From NCBI RefSeq assembly GCF_900111685.1, contig NZ_FOHX01000008.1, positions 370,803-434,802 of the forward strand: a stretch of DNA of 64,000 nucleotides, in the 5' to 3' direction. Origin of the DNA: Nonomuraea wenchangensis. GTDB lineage: Bacteria > Actinomycetota > Actinomycetes > Streptosporangiales > Streptosporangiaceae. The position numbers and the translations under genes were made by a program. Position 1 is the stretch's first letter, and each line of letters starts with the position of its first letter. The notes under the pieces are model-generated. The model saw only the letters and a list, made by a program, of their open reading frames with translations, did no database searches and was not told the DNA's origin. This document shows, piece by piece, positions 1 through 8,168 of the stretch.

Positions 1-305
1 GCGTGTCGGTCGAGTTCGACGTGACGCGCGGCCCGGTCACCGCGTTCGGGCTGCGCCAGGACCGTGACGGCGGCTACGGCTTCGTGGTCTCGGAGGGCGA
101 GGTCGTCGAGGGGCCGCTGCTGCAGATCGGCAACACGACCTCGCGGGTGGACTTCGGCTGCGACCCCGGCGAGTGGACCGACGCCTGGAGCGCCAGCGGC
201 ATCTCCCACCACTGGGCCCTCGGCACCGGCCACCGCCTGGCCGAGCTGCGCGCGGTGGCCGACCTTCTCGGCGCCGGGATCACGCACGTCCAGCCAGGGC
301 GGTGA
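1..305 (+). CDS. L-fucose/L-arabinose isomerase-family protein, C-terminal fragment (5' end outside window)
   Basis: The frame is open from the left edge, so only about the last 100 residues are present. They carry the C-terminal signature of fucose-type isomerases: an EG-x-VV-x-GP stretch, then IGNTTSR, then an AW-SASG-SHH-ALG-GH segment corresponding to the family's AW-AAGP-HH-A-GVGH. Family enzymes interconvert an aldose and a ketose with a bound divalent metal, and the His pair lies in this region. The GTG at base 3 could be read as a start, but a 100-aa protein would lack the catalytic N-terminal domains, so I treat the gene as truncated by the window. Substrate unknown. Confidence 0.7.
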   Translation, partial: VSVEFDVTRGPVTAFGLRQDRDGGYGFVVSEGEVVEGPLLQIGNTTSRVDFGCDPGEWTDAWSASGISHHWALGTGHRLAELRAVADLLGAGITHVQPGR

Positions 306-320
306 ACGGGGGTAAACCCG

Positions 321-333
321 TACGATGAGGGCG
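321..333 (+). promoter_or_regulatory. -10 element for leaderless histidine kinase mRNA
   Basis: TACGAT (321-326) is followed by six bases and then the GTG start at 333, the spacing expected when transcription begins on the start codon. There is no Shine-Dalgarno sequence before this GTG. Confidence 0.45.
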
Positions 334-1487
334 TGAACGGACTGATCCGCTCGCTGGGGCGCTCGGTGTGGAACGAGCCGCGGGCGCCCGGCGCGCCGCG
401 GCGGGTCTGGCGGGACTGGGCGCTCGTCGCGGTGCTCGTGCCGGTGGCGGTCCTGGAGGGCGTGCTGCGACCGGACCTGCCCTTACGGGTGCCGGCGGTG
501 GCCGTCACCGTCGTGCTGGTGCCGTTGCTGCTGTGGCGGCGTCAGCGGCCGCTGCTCGTGATGGTGACCGCGTTCGCCGTGAGCGGGGCCGCGTCGCTGG
601 CCGCGGGCGGGCAGGACGTCGAGACGTACACGATGGTGTTCGTGCTGATCCTCGTCTACGCGCTGTTCCGGTGGGGGTCGGGGCGGGAGGCGGTCGGCGG
701 TCTCCTCGTCGCGCTGGGCGCGCTGGGGCTGTCGGCCGCGCAGGGCCGCCTCGCGCCGGGCGACCTGGTGGCGGGACTGGCGGTGACGTCGGCGGCGCTC
801 GGGCTGGGCGGCGCGATGCGCTTCCGCGCGGGGGCGCGCTCGCGCGAGCTGGACCAGGTGAAGCTGCTGGAGCGCGAGCAACTGGCCCGCGAGCTGCACG
901 ACCTCGTGGCCCACCACGTCTCGGCGATGGCGATCAGGGCGCAGGCGGGACTCGCCGCGGCGGCGGCCGAGCAGCCGGACGCCGCGGCCGACGCCCTCCG
1001 GGTGATCGAGGCCGAGGCGTCGCGCACGCTGGCCGAGATGCGCACCATGGTGCACGTGCTGCGCCGCAACGAGCCGGCCGAGCTGACGCCGGGCAAGCAG
1101 CTGGGCGACCTGACCGAGCTGGCCGGCCGGGCGCGGGTCGGACCGGCGGTGGACGTACGGATCAGCGGCGACGTCGCAGGCGTGCCGCCGTCGGTGGGGG
1201 CGGCGATCTACCGGATCGCGCAGGAGTCGGTCACCAACGCCCGCCGGCACGCCCGGCACGCCACCCGCATCGAGGTGGACGTCGCGGCCGACGACGCGGC
1301 GGTGCGGCTGCGGGTGACCGATGACGGCGACGGCGTCGTGGCCCGGCAGATCTCCTCGGCCGGGTACGGCCTCATCGGCATGATCGAACGCGCGGGCCTG
1401 CTGGGCGGCACCTGCGAGGCGGGCCCGAACCCGGGCCGCGGCTGGACCGTCACCGCGGTCCTGCCCAGGGCGGGGGCCACGACGTGA
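333..1487 (+). CDS. NarL-type sensor histidine kinase
   Basis: A 384-aa two-component sensor kinase. Hydrophobic segments fill residues about 28-165 (probably four to five membrane helices) with no large extracellular domain. A HisKA_3 dimerisation domain follows with the H-box ELHDLVAHHVS, phospho-acceptor His189. The HATPase domain shows an N-box (IYRIAQESVTNARRHA), a DDGDG G1 motif and GYGLIGM at G2. It should autophosphorylate and pass phosphate to the adjacent response regulator, whose GTG start overlaps this stop codon (GTGA), so the pair is translationally coupled. The small membrane-embedded sensor suggests an envelope or membrane-located signal; the ligand cannot be read from the sequence. 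Confidence 0.93.
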   Translation: MNGLIRSLGRSVWNEPRAPGAPRRVWRDWALVAVLVPVAVLEGVLRPDLPLRVPAVAVTVVLVPLLLWRRQRPLLVMVTAFAVSGAASLAAGGQDVETYTMVFVLILVYALFRWGSGREAVGGLLVALGALGLSAAQGRLAPGDLVAGLAVTSAALGLGGAMRFRAGARSRELDQVKLLEREQLARELHDLVAHHVSAMAIRAQAGLAAAAAEQPDAAADALRVIEAEASRTLAEMRTMVHVLRRNEPAELTPGKQLGDLTELAGRARVGPAVDVRISGDVAGVPPSVGAAIYRIAQESVTNARRHARHATRIEVDVAADDAAVRLRVTDDGDGVVARQISSAGYGLIGMIERAGLLGGTCEAGPNPGRGWTVTAVLPRAGATT

Positions 1488-2158
1488 GCGACCAGGACCA
1501 GCGCCCGATCCGGGTGATCGTCGCCGACGACCAGGAGATCGCCAGGACCGGCCTGCGGATGATCCTCGACCTCCAGCCCGGCATCGAGGTGGTCGCCGAG
1601 GCCGGCGACGGGCGGCGCGCGGTCGAGCTGGCCCGGCGGCTGCGCCCGGACGTGTGCCTGTTCGACATCCGCATGCCCGCGCTGGACGGCATCGAGGCGA
1701 CCCGCCTGCTGGCCGGCCCGGCCGTCGCCGACCCCATCGCAGTGGTCGTCATCACGACCTTCGACCTGGACGAGTACGTCTACGCCGCGCTGCGGGCCGG
1801 CGCCCGCGGCTTCCTGCTGAAGGACGCCGGGCCCGACCTGCTGGCGCAGGCGGTGCGGGCGGCGGCCGGCGGCGACGCGCTCATCGCCCCGAACGTCACG
1901 GCCCGGCTGCTCGGCGCGTTCGCCGGGTCGGCCCCGTCCGCGCCGCCCGCGCAGCCGGTCGAGCCGCTGACCGAGCGGGAGGAGGAGATCCTGGCGACGG
2001 TGGCGCGCGGCCGGACCAACAGCGAGATCGCCGCCGAGCTGCACATCTCGCTCAGCACGGTCAAGAGCCATGTGGCGAGCCTGATGACCAAGCTGGGCGT
2101 GCGCAACCGGGTCGAGATCGCGATGTGGGCCTACGAGACCGACCGGGTCAGGCGCTGA
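1484..2158 (+). CDS. NarL/LuxR-family response regulator
   Basis: A 224-aa regulator with a receiver domain (residues about 8-125, phospho-acceptor Asp61 in LFDIRMP, conserved Lys in LLKDAGP) and a C-terminal LuxR-type helix-turn-helix (LTEREEEILATVARG ... SLSTVKSHVASLMTKL). The usual length and both domains are intact. It overlaps the kinase gene by four bases and is its evident partner. The last 28 bp overlap the 3' end of the convergent DUF2306 gene. Targets are unknown; an adjacent gene such as the DUF2306 membrane protein is possible but unproven. Confidence 0.93.
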   Translation: MSDQDQRPIRVIVADDQEIARTGLRMILDLQPGIEVVAEAGDGRRAVELARRLRPDVCLFDIRMPALDGIEATRLLAGPAVADPIAVVVITTFDLDEYVYAALRAGARGFLLKDAGPDLLAQAVRAAAGGDALIAPNVTARLLGAFAGSAPSAPPAQPVEPLTEREEEILATVARGRTNSEIAAELHISLSTVKSHVASLMTKLGVRNRVEIAMWAYETDRVRR

Positions 2159-2805
2159 CCTCGGTGGCCCGTGCGGCGGCGGATCAGCCATTCGGCCACG
2201 GCCAGGTTGACCGCCCATCCGGCGCCGAGCAGCAGCGCCCGCGTCGTGCCCGTGGGATCGCCGGCGGCGCCCGTCCAGATGCCCAGGATCAGCGCCTGGC
2301 TGCCCGCGCCGAGTCCCAGCGCGTAGGCGCGGATCATCCAGGCGCGGTGGCGGGCGTAGCGGCGGCGCAGCACGGCGGCCAGGCCGAGGACGAGCGCGAG
2401 CGCCATGAGCGAGCCGAACCCGAGCCGGAACGCGGCCAGCAGGTCGCCGTCGCCGTCCTGACGGGGGTAGAAGAGGGTCATCCATATGCCGGACAGCGCC
2501 ACGACCAGCCCGAGCGGCAGCAGCATCCGCCCCATCAGCCGGTGCCTGGCGGGCGGCCGGCGGCCCCCGAACTGGAAGGCCCCGAGCACGGTGTAGCCGG
2601 TCGCCGCCAGGATGTGCGCCACGACGGGCACGGGCACGGCGGCGAAGCGGGCGCCGTCCGGCAGGACGTCCGGGCCGCCGGACAGGGCGGACAGCCGGAG
2701 CGCGCCGGCCACCAGGGGGACGACGGAGAGCGCGATCAGCGCGACGGGCACGAGCCGTGACGCGCGCCGCCCGGCCGGGCCGGTGGGAACGAATGCCTGG
2801 GTCAT
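2131..2805 (-). CDS. DUF2306 family membrane protein
   Basis: A 224-aa polytopic membrane protein with about six hydrophobic segments. It shows the DUF2306 pattern: HR-LMGR near the middle, SGIWMTLFYPRQDGDGDLL, then RHRAWMIRAYALGLGAGSQ. The biochemical role of the family is not established. The frame is open further upstream, but I place the start at the ATG at 2805 because upstream codons are Arg/Pro-rich and do not look like membrane protein. Divergent from the MDR oxidoreductase at 2970 and convergent, with overlap, with the response regulator. Confidence 0.75.
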   Translation of the reverse strand: MTQAFVPTGPAGRRASRLVPVALIALSVVPLVAGALRLSALSGGPDVLPDGARFAAVPVPVVAHILAATGYTVLGAFQFGGRRPPARHRLMGRMLLPLGLVVALSGIWMTLFYPRQDGDGDLLAAFRLGFGSLMALALVLGLAAVLRRRYARHRAWMIRAYALGLGAGSQALILGIWTGAAGDPTGTTRALLLGAGWAVNLAVAEWLIRRRTGHRGQRLTRSVS

Positions 2806-2969
2806 GCCTCGATGGTGGCGGCCGGGACGGGGGCGGCTCATCGGCGCTTCGGCCCTGATCCAGGCGTCCCAAAGGCCACTCGGAAGGTCGTACTTTCGGC
2901 GGTTACCCCGGGGCGGGGGCGCGCTCACACTGGCGTTCGTCCGTTCCCACCAGAACAAGGAGCGCCCCG

Positions 2970-3962
2970 ATGAAGGCCTTCGTCCTCGACTCCTACGGCT
3001 CCCCCGACGCCCTGAAGCTCACCGAGCTGCCCCGCCCCGTGCCCGGCCCCGGCGAGGTGCTGGTACGGGTGCGCGCCACGTCCGTCCAGCCCTTCGACTG
3101 GCACCTGATGCGCGGCGAGCCGCGCCTGGCCCGTCTCATGCCCGGCGGCCCCGGCCTGTTCCGGCCGAGCCTGCCGATCCTCGGCGCGGACGTCGCCGGC
3201 GTCGTCGAGGAGACCGGCCCCGGCGTGACCGAGGTCGAGCCCGGCGACGAGGTGTACGCCATGTCCGGCGGCGGCGGCTTCGGCGAGTACGCCGCCGTCA
3301 AGGTCGCCGACCTGGCGCCCAAGCCGCGTACGTTGTCGTTCGAGGAGGCCGCGGCGGTGCCGATGGCGGCGCAGACCGCCCTGCTGGCCCTGCGCGACGA
3401 CGGCGACCTGGAGGACGGGCAGCGGGTCCTGGTCAACGGCGCCTCCGGCGGCGTGGGCACGTTCGCGGTGCAGCTCGCGCGGGCGTTCGGCGGGAAGGTC
3501 ACCGGCGTGTGCAGCCCCGCGAACCTGGACCTGGTGCGCTCGCTCGGCGCCGAGGAGGTGGTGGACTACACCAAGGAGGACGTCCTGGGCCTCGGCCGCC
3601 GCTTCGACCTGGTCGTCGACATCGCGGGCAGCCACCCCGGGCGGGCCTACCGGCGGCTGATCCGCCCGAAGGGGCGGCACGTGCAGGTGGGCGGGCGGGG
3701 CAGCCGGTGGCTGCAGCCGATGGGGCGGATGTTCGGGACGATGGCCGCCGCGCCGTTCCTGCCGCACCGGGTGGCCATCACCAACGGCCCGTGGAAGGAG
3801 ACCCGGCGCAACCTGATCACGCTGGGCGGGCTCATCGACGCGGGCGAGCTGCGGCCGGTGATCGACCGGGCGTACACGTTCGGGGAGATCCCGGCGGCCG
3901 TCCGCTACCAGGAGGAGGGCCACGCGCGGGGCAAGGTCGTCGTCACCGTGGCTGAGTCGTGA
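2970..3962 (+). CDS. NAD(P)-dependent MDR oxidoreductase (quinone oxidoreductase/alcohol dehydrogenase-like)
   Basis: A 330-aa medium-chain dehydrogenase/reductase. The N-terminal GroES-like fold (PGPGEVLVRVRATSVQPFDW) lacks the Cys/His zinc ligands of alcohol dehydrogenases, so a zinc-free quinone reductase-type reaction is more likely. The Rossmann domain has VLVNGASGGVGTFAVQLA, a typical NADPH-binding AxxGxxG motif of QOR-like enzymes. AAGGAG-type ribosome binding site before the ATG. Divergent from the DUF2306 gene, so the 164-bp gap must hold both promoters. Confidence 0.88.
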   Translation: MKAFVLDSYGSPDALKLTELPRPVPGPGEVLVRVRATSVQPFDWHLMRGEPRLARLMPGGPGLFRPSLPILGADVAGVVEETGPGVTEVEPGDEVYAMSGGGGFGEYAAVKVADLAPKPRTLSFEEAAAVPMAAQTALLALRDDGDLEDGQRVLVNGASGGVGTFAVQLARAFGGKVTGVCSPANLDLVRSLGAEEVVDYTKEDVLGLGRRFDLVVDIAGSHPGRAYRRLIRPKGRHVQVGGRGSRWLQPMGRMFGTMAAAPFLPHRVAITNGPWKETRRNLITLGGLIDAGELRPVIDRAYTFGEIPAAVRYQEEGHARGKVVVTVAES

Positions 3963-4110
3963 CTGCGACGGAGTCCTGACGTCCTCGCCCGCGTGCCCGC
4001 AGGTCAGCCCGCCCGGCCGGTCGCCTGGGCGGGGAAAGCGCTCATAATCCCGGATTTGTCGGGCATTCTAGGGAACCGCGCAGGACGCACGACACCGATG
4101 GGAGTCCTTG

Positions 4111-4917
4111 ATGCCGTTCCTGACCCAGCTCGCCGACGTCGCCCGCCGCACCGGCAGCCCGGTCACCGAGGTGGCCGGGTGGCGGACCCGGGGCCACGGG
4201 CCGCAGCCGGAGGTCCAGGGCGTCGTCTGCCACCACACGGCCGGCCCGGCCGGCGGCGGCGACTACCCGTCGCTGGCCGTGGTGCGCGACGGGCGGCCCG
4301 GGCTCGACGGCCCGCTGTCGCACTTCGGGCTCGGCCGTTCCGGCCGCATCTACGTGATCGCCGCCGGGCGGTGCTGGCACAACGCCCCCTCGACCTCGCC
4401 CTGGCACGACAACTCCAGCTCGCTCGGCATCGAGGCCGAAAACAACGGGACCCAGCCCTGGCCGGCCGCGCAGCGGGAGTCCTACGTCCGGCTGTGTGCG
4501 GAGCTGTGCCGCGCGTTCGGGCTGCCGGCCTCGCGGGTCAAGGCGCACCGCGAGGTCAACACCGCCAAGCCCGACCCCCACTCCATCGACATGAACGACT
4601 TCCGGGCGTCGGTGGCCGCCATCATCAAGAGCGGCCCGGACGCCTTCTGGACGGAGGAGCTCGTGAGGAATCTGCCGGTGATCCGGCTCGGCGACGACAA
4701 CTACGACGTCAAGACCGTGCGCGGCTGCCTGTTCGCTCGCGGGCACGTGCCCCCGGCCGCGTACGCCGACCTCCCCGGCGGGCTGCGCACCTGGCTGGAG
4801 TCCACGGTCGCCGACGAGGGCCTCATGGCGCTGGTGAGCGCGTTCCAGCAGGCGAGAGGGCTCGGCGCGGACGGCGTCGTCGGCCCGGAGACCTGGCCGC
4901 CGCTGCTGCGGGTCTGA
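4111..4917 (+). CDS. N-acetylmuramoyl-L-alanine amidase with C-terminal peptidoglycan-binding domain
   Basis: A 268-aa Amidase_2 protein: GVVCHHTAGPAGGGDYPSL supplies the first zinc histidine, and AHREVNTAKPDPHSIDM the later ligand region. The C-terminal 75 residues (FQQARGLGADGVVGPETW) form a PG_binding_1-like repeat. The enzyme should cut the amide between MurNAc and the stem peptide. There is no signal peptide, and the layout resembles mycobacteriophage/actinophage endolysins, but no other phage genes are nearby. Start chosen at ATG 4111 with GGAG six bases upstream; the TTG just before is an alternative. Confidence 0.85.
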   Translation: MPFLTQLADVARRTGSPVTEVAGWRTRGHGPQPEVQGVVCHHTAGPAGGGDYPSLAVVRDGRPGLDGPLSHFGLGRSGRIYVIAAGRCWHNAPSTSPWHDNSSSLGIEAENNGTQPWPAAQRESYVRLCAELCRAFGLPASRVKAHREVNTAKPDPHSIDMNDFRASVAAIIKSGPDAFWTEELVRNLPVIRLGDDNYDVKTVRGCLFARGHVPPAAYADLPGGLRTWLESTVADEGLMALVSAFQQARGLGADGVVGPETWPPLLRV

Positions 4918-5580
4918 CCCCCGGCACGGACACCGTGACGCTCTCCCCGGTCAGGTCGGCTGACGCCCGCGGCCGGCCGTCCACGTAGACGTCGGCCCGG
5001 TCGAGCAGGTGGGTGCGCAGGGCCAGCTCGTCCCCCGAGCCGGCGACCCGCACCTCCAGGCGGCGCGCGGGCAGCGCGGCGAGCAGCCGTCCCGCGTGCG
5101 GTCGATCGGGACGCCGTTCCAGTGCGTGACCCGTACGCCGGGGCCGAACCCCTGGGCGGCGAAGCCCGCGACGACCCGGGCGACCACGTAGTGCCGCTCC
5201 TGCCCCTCGTAGTACTCCTCGACCTGGTACGGCAGGTACGCGATCCGGCCGGCGAACGGCTCCGGCAGCAGGTAGTTGGTGTGCAGGTCGCGTACCGAGT
5301 GGAAGATCTGCGACAGCTCGGCGTGGAAGCGCCACTCGGGGTCCATGCTCGCCTCGCCCTGCCGGCCGAGCCGCAGCGCCAGCAGCCGCTGGACGGGGTT
5401 CACGGCGTGCATCGCGACCTTGAGCGGCAGGTGCACGTAGTTCTGCTCGATGAGGACCAGCGCCTGCGCGACCAGCGCGCGCCGGTCGGCGAGGGTCAGC
5501 GACCCCGCCCTGTCCAGGAAGTCCCGCAGCTCGACGACTCCGGCGAGCCGCTTGTCCATGGCCTCGGAAGCCTCGGTCAT
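4918..5580 (-). pseudogene. S41-like peptidase remnant, truncated and frameshifted
   Basis: From ATG 5580 the frame reads like the N-terminal part of an S41/PDZ-type peptidase: MTEASEAMDKRLAGVVELRDF, then HSVRDLHTNYLLPEPF, YLPYQVEEYYEG and VRVTHWNGVPIDR. Just after VPIDR (about 5092) this frame becomes Cys/Arg/Trp-rich nonsense, while another frame takes over with normal third-position GC and reads RRLEVRVAGSGDELALRTHLLDRADVYVDG. The catalytic C-terminal half of an S41 enzyme is absent. I infer deletion plus frameshift; the second fragment (about 4925-5090) may be the tail of a different, possibly glycosidase-like, gene. It ends against the convergent amidase gene. Confidence 0.6.
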
Positions 5581-5736
5581 TCCACACCCGTCCCCGTCCG
5601 CGGGCACGACAGGGAGCGGGGGGCTCCCCGACCACGCCGTCGGACTGCTCGGAGCCTGTTCGGACCTCCGCAGCCTGGCACCGCCGGCCGCCCGTCCGCA
5701 TCAGGAGCCGCCCTAGGGCTTTCCCTAGGGCCGGGG

Positions 5737-7284
5737 TCACGCACAGGTGGTGCGGTTCGCCGGGACCGTGCCGTCCAGCAGGAACCGGTTCACGGTGTCG
5801 TCGACGCAGGTGCTGCCCGAGCCGTACGCGCCGTGGCCCTCGCCCCGGTGGACGAGCTCCACGCCGACGCCCAGCCGCTCGGCCATCGTGGCGGCGCCCT
5901 CGTACGGCGTCGCCGGGTCGCCGGTGGTGCCGACCACGAGGACGGGCGGCGCTCCGGGGGCGCGCACGTCGGTCGCGGCGGCCGCGCCGGTCACCGGCCA
6001 GTCCGTGCACTGCAGCAGCGACCAGGCCAGCAGCTCGCCGAAGACCGGCGAGGCGGCGCGGAACTGCGGCAGCCGGGTGCGTACGTGCGCTGTGGTGTAG
6101 CGGTCGCTGGAGTCGGCGCAGTTGACGGCGGCGTTGGCGGACTGCAGGTTCGTGTAGCGGCCGCCGTCGCCTCGGCCGTGGAGGGCGTCGGAGAAGTACA
6201 GCAGCAGGTCGCCCTTGCCGTCCTCGACGGCCGAGCGCAGCGCGAGCCGCAGGTACGGCCAGAACTCGCGGGAGTAGAGCGCGGCGGCGATGCCGTACAG
6301 GGCCTGGGTCTGGGTGAGCGGGCGTCCGTCGGCGGTGGGCAGCGGGCGGGAGTCGAGGCGGGTGAGCAGCCGGGCCAGGCGCCGCGCGCCGCGCCGGTTG
6401 TCCTGCTCTCCGTCCTTCTGCCTGGCGGCCCGTCCGCCGGGGACCGGGCAGTCGCGCCGCCCGGCGCAGTCGCGCAGGAAGTTGCCCAGTGCCCGCTGGA
6501 AGCCCTTCGCCTGGTGCAGGGCGACCTGCTCGGCGTTCTCGGTGGGGTCCACGGCGCCGTCCAGCACCATCCGGCCCACCCGGCGCGCGAACAGGTGGGC
6601 GTAGACGCCGCCGAGCTTGGTGCCGTACGAGATGCCGAAGTAGTGCAGCCGCTCCTCGCCGAGCGCCTGCCGCAGGAGGTCGAGGTCGCGGGCGGCGTTC
6701 TCGGTGCCGACGTACGGCAGCACAGCGCGGGCGTGGCGGGCGCAGGCGGCGGTGAACGCGCGGAACCCGCCCGTGAGGGCGCGCTCCTCGGCCGGGCCGT
6801 CGGGGGTGCCGTCCAGGTCGCGCCAGGCGTCGAACGCCCGGCCGTCCAGGCAGCGCACCCCGTCGCTGCGGCCCACCCCGCGCGGGTCGAAGCTCACCAG
6901 GTCGTAACGCCGGTGCAGCTTCAGGTAGTCGTCCCTGGCCACCGGCGGCAGCGTGGCCACGCCGGACTCGCCGGGACCGCCGAAGTTGAAGACGAGCGAG
7001 CCGAGCCGCCGCTCGCCCGCGCCCGGTCTGGCCTTGGCGCGGACGAGCGCCAGGGGCAGCCGCGGCCCGCCGGGACGGGCGTGGTCCAGCGGCACCTGCA
7101 ACGTCGCGCACTCCCAGGCGGTGCCGTCGGGCAGCGGCTCCGGCCGGCCGCCCTTCCCCTGGCCCGGGGTGGGCGCCGGGCACCGCTTCCAGGTGAGCTC
7201 ATGCCCGGTCGGGGTGGCGGGCGAGGTGGCCACGGTGGTGGCCATCAGGGGAACCAGGGCGGCCATGACCGCGAATCTCCTCAT
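5737..7284 (-). CDS. Secreted TAP-like alpha/beta hydrolase (tripeptidyl aminopeptidase type)
   Basis: A 515-aa exported S33-family hydrolase. A short signal peptide (MRRFAVMAALVPLMATTVATS) is followed by the family's LTWKRCP and LVFNFGGPGESG oxyanion region, YDLVSFDPRGVGRSD, the nucleophile elbow GISYGTKLGG, and the TAP C-terminal domain ending in RGEGHGAYGSGSTCVDDTVNRFLLDG with catalytic His and paired Cys. Likely removes N-terminal tripeptides from extracellular peptides, as in the Streptomyces family. The start at 7284 has GAGGAG upstream; the longer open frame upstream lacks coding character. It runs alone, with a 130-bp gap to the S41 remnant. Confidence 0.88.
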   Translation of the reverse strand: MRRFAVMAALVPLMATTVATSPATPTGHELTWKRCPAPTPGQGKGGRPEPLPDGTAWECATLQVPLDHARPGGPRLPLALVRAKARPGAGERRLGSLVFNFGGPGESGVATLPPVARDDYLKLHRRYDLVSFDPRGVGRSDGVRCLDGRAFDAWRDLDGTPDGPAEERALTGGFRAFTAACARHARAVLPYVGTENAARDLDLLRQALGEERLHYFGISYGTKLGGVYAHLFARRVGRMVLDGAVDPTENAEQVALHQAKGFQRALGNFLRDCAGRRDCPVPGGRAARQKDGEQDNRRGARRLARLLTRLDSRPLPTADGRPLTQTQALYGIAAALYSREFWPYLRLALRSAVEDGKGDLLLYFSDALHGRGDGGRYTNLQSANAAVNCADSSDRYTTAHVRTRLPQFRAASPVFGELLAWSLLQCTDWPVTGAAAATDVRAPGAPPVLVVGTTGDPATPYEGAATMAERLGVGVELVHRGEGHGAYGSGSTCVDDTVNRFLLDGTVPANRTTCA

Positions 7285-7606
7285 GCACGCTCCTCGGGCA
7301 GGCGGCCGGTCGCCGCGCGACGACATCCTGACGGCCCGCCCGCCCTCGGCGTACGGCGGTTTCCCGCGCCTTGGCGCGACCACGACCACGTCATCGACGT
7401 CCTGCCCCGAGCCCGATGAAATTTTCATCGGCCCCTGCCTGACCTGCTCCGGTCGCCGGGCTGGTGGGCGGCGTGACCCGCGGAAAGGGGTGTGCCGGCG
7501 CCCCGTTTCGTGCCCGGCCGGATGACACCGGGCCCGGACCCCTCGCACGTCCGACCATAATCTCGCCGCGAGTGGACCCGCCCTACTCCCCATCAGGAGG
7601 ACGTGC
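7285..7606. other. 322-bp intergenic region between divergent secreted-protein genes
   Basis: No gene is supported here. It must hold promoters for the TAP-like peptidase (leftward) and the small secreted protein (rightward). Its notable content is an AT-rich 19-bp palindrome at 7413-7431, listed separately, and AGGAGG at 7594-7599 serving the right-hand gene. Confidence 0.7.
7413..7431. promoter_or_regulatory. 19-bp perfect palindrome, candidate operator
   Basis: CCGATGAAATTTTCATCGG is a perfect 9-1-9 inverted repeat. Its A/T-rich centre stands out in surroundings above 70 percent GC. It lies about 130 bp upstream of the peptidase start and 175 bp upstream of the secreted-protein start. No regulator gene is adjacent, so a trans-encoded dimeric repressor or activator is inferred. 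Confidence 0.5.
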
Positions 7607-8059
7607 ATGCGAAGCCGCATCGCGCTGTTGCTCGCCGCCATCGCCGTCGCGCTGCTGCCGCTCAGCCCGGCACAGGCCGCGTACGGACCCCCGAGCCCGA
7701 TCATCCTTCAGGTGAACGCGAGCGACGGCACCCAGCTCGCCCGCGTCGAGGGCACGGTCGCCTTCGACGACGGGAACACGCGGTACACCTACTCGCTGGT
7801 GCTGTGCCGCCGTTCGAGCTTCCAGGCGCCGTACGTCAGGATCTACGTCAACGGCGTCCTCTACAACACCCTCTTCTGGAACCCCTCCACGACCGTCCCC
7901 TGGTGCTTCTACTCCGGCTTCGCCTCCCCGCACTCGGGCGAGGTGGACTACGGGGCCGTCGTCCGGAACGTCACCTTCGAGCTGATCGGGTCCAGCTTCC
8001 CGAACAACGTCTACAGGGAACACCGCAGCGGCTTCACCTACGACAACCCCTACAACTGA
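7607..8059 (+). CDS. Small secreted protein of unknown function
   Basis: A 150-aa protein with a clear Sec signal peptide (basic MRSR, hydrophobic LALLLAAIAVALL-like core, cleavage near AQA-AYG). The mature part (about 125 aa) is rich in Tyr/Phe/Asn, with two Cys residues that could form one disulfide, and looks beta-rich. I do not recognise a family. AGGAGG seven bases upstream fixes the ATG at 7607. A strong hairpin follows directly, so it is probably a single-gene transcript. Confidence 0.75.
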   Translation: MRSRIALLLAAIAVALLPLSPAQAAYGPPSPIILQVNASDGTQLARVEGTVAFDDGNTRYTYSLVLCRRSSFQAPYVRIYVNGVLYNTLFWNPSTTVPWCFYSGFASPHSGEVDYGAVVRNVTFELIGSSFPNNVYREHRSGFTYDNPYN

Positions 8060-8070
8060 CGATCCCGCAC

Positions 8071-8109
8071 GACGGCAGAAGGCCACGGCTGATGCGGCCT
8101 TCTGCCGTC
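8071..8109 (+). terminator. Intrinsic-type hairpin terminator
   Basis: GACGGCAGAAGGCC (8071-8084) pairs perfectly with GGCCTTCTGCCGTC (8096-8109) around an 11-nt loop, 12 bp after the stop of the secreted-protein gene. There is no T-run, as is common for actinobacterial terminators. Confidence 0.8.
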
Positions 8110-8168
8110 GGACGGCAAGATCAGTAACATGGCGGCCACGCCGTCATCGCCTCAGGAGCCCGCTTCTC

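Noticed and set aside
1484..2158. The response regulator as the DosR of the hypoxia island
   Set aside because: It is paired with a membrane-embedded kinase lacking GAF domains and lies 40 kb away; nothing in its sequence singles it out as DosR-like.
4111..4917. Prophage or phage remnant at the endolysin-like amidase
   Set aside because: No holin, structural, integrase or att-like sequences nearby; a lone amidase is not enough.
4823..7183. A 786-codon open frame on the minus strand through the TAP peptidase, S41 remnant and amidase
   Set aside because: It is in a different frame from the recognisable peptidase, is Arg/Pro/Ala-rich and matches nothing; it is a GC-skew shadow except for the short stretch near 4925-5090 discussed with the pseudogene.
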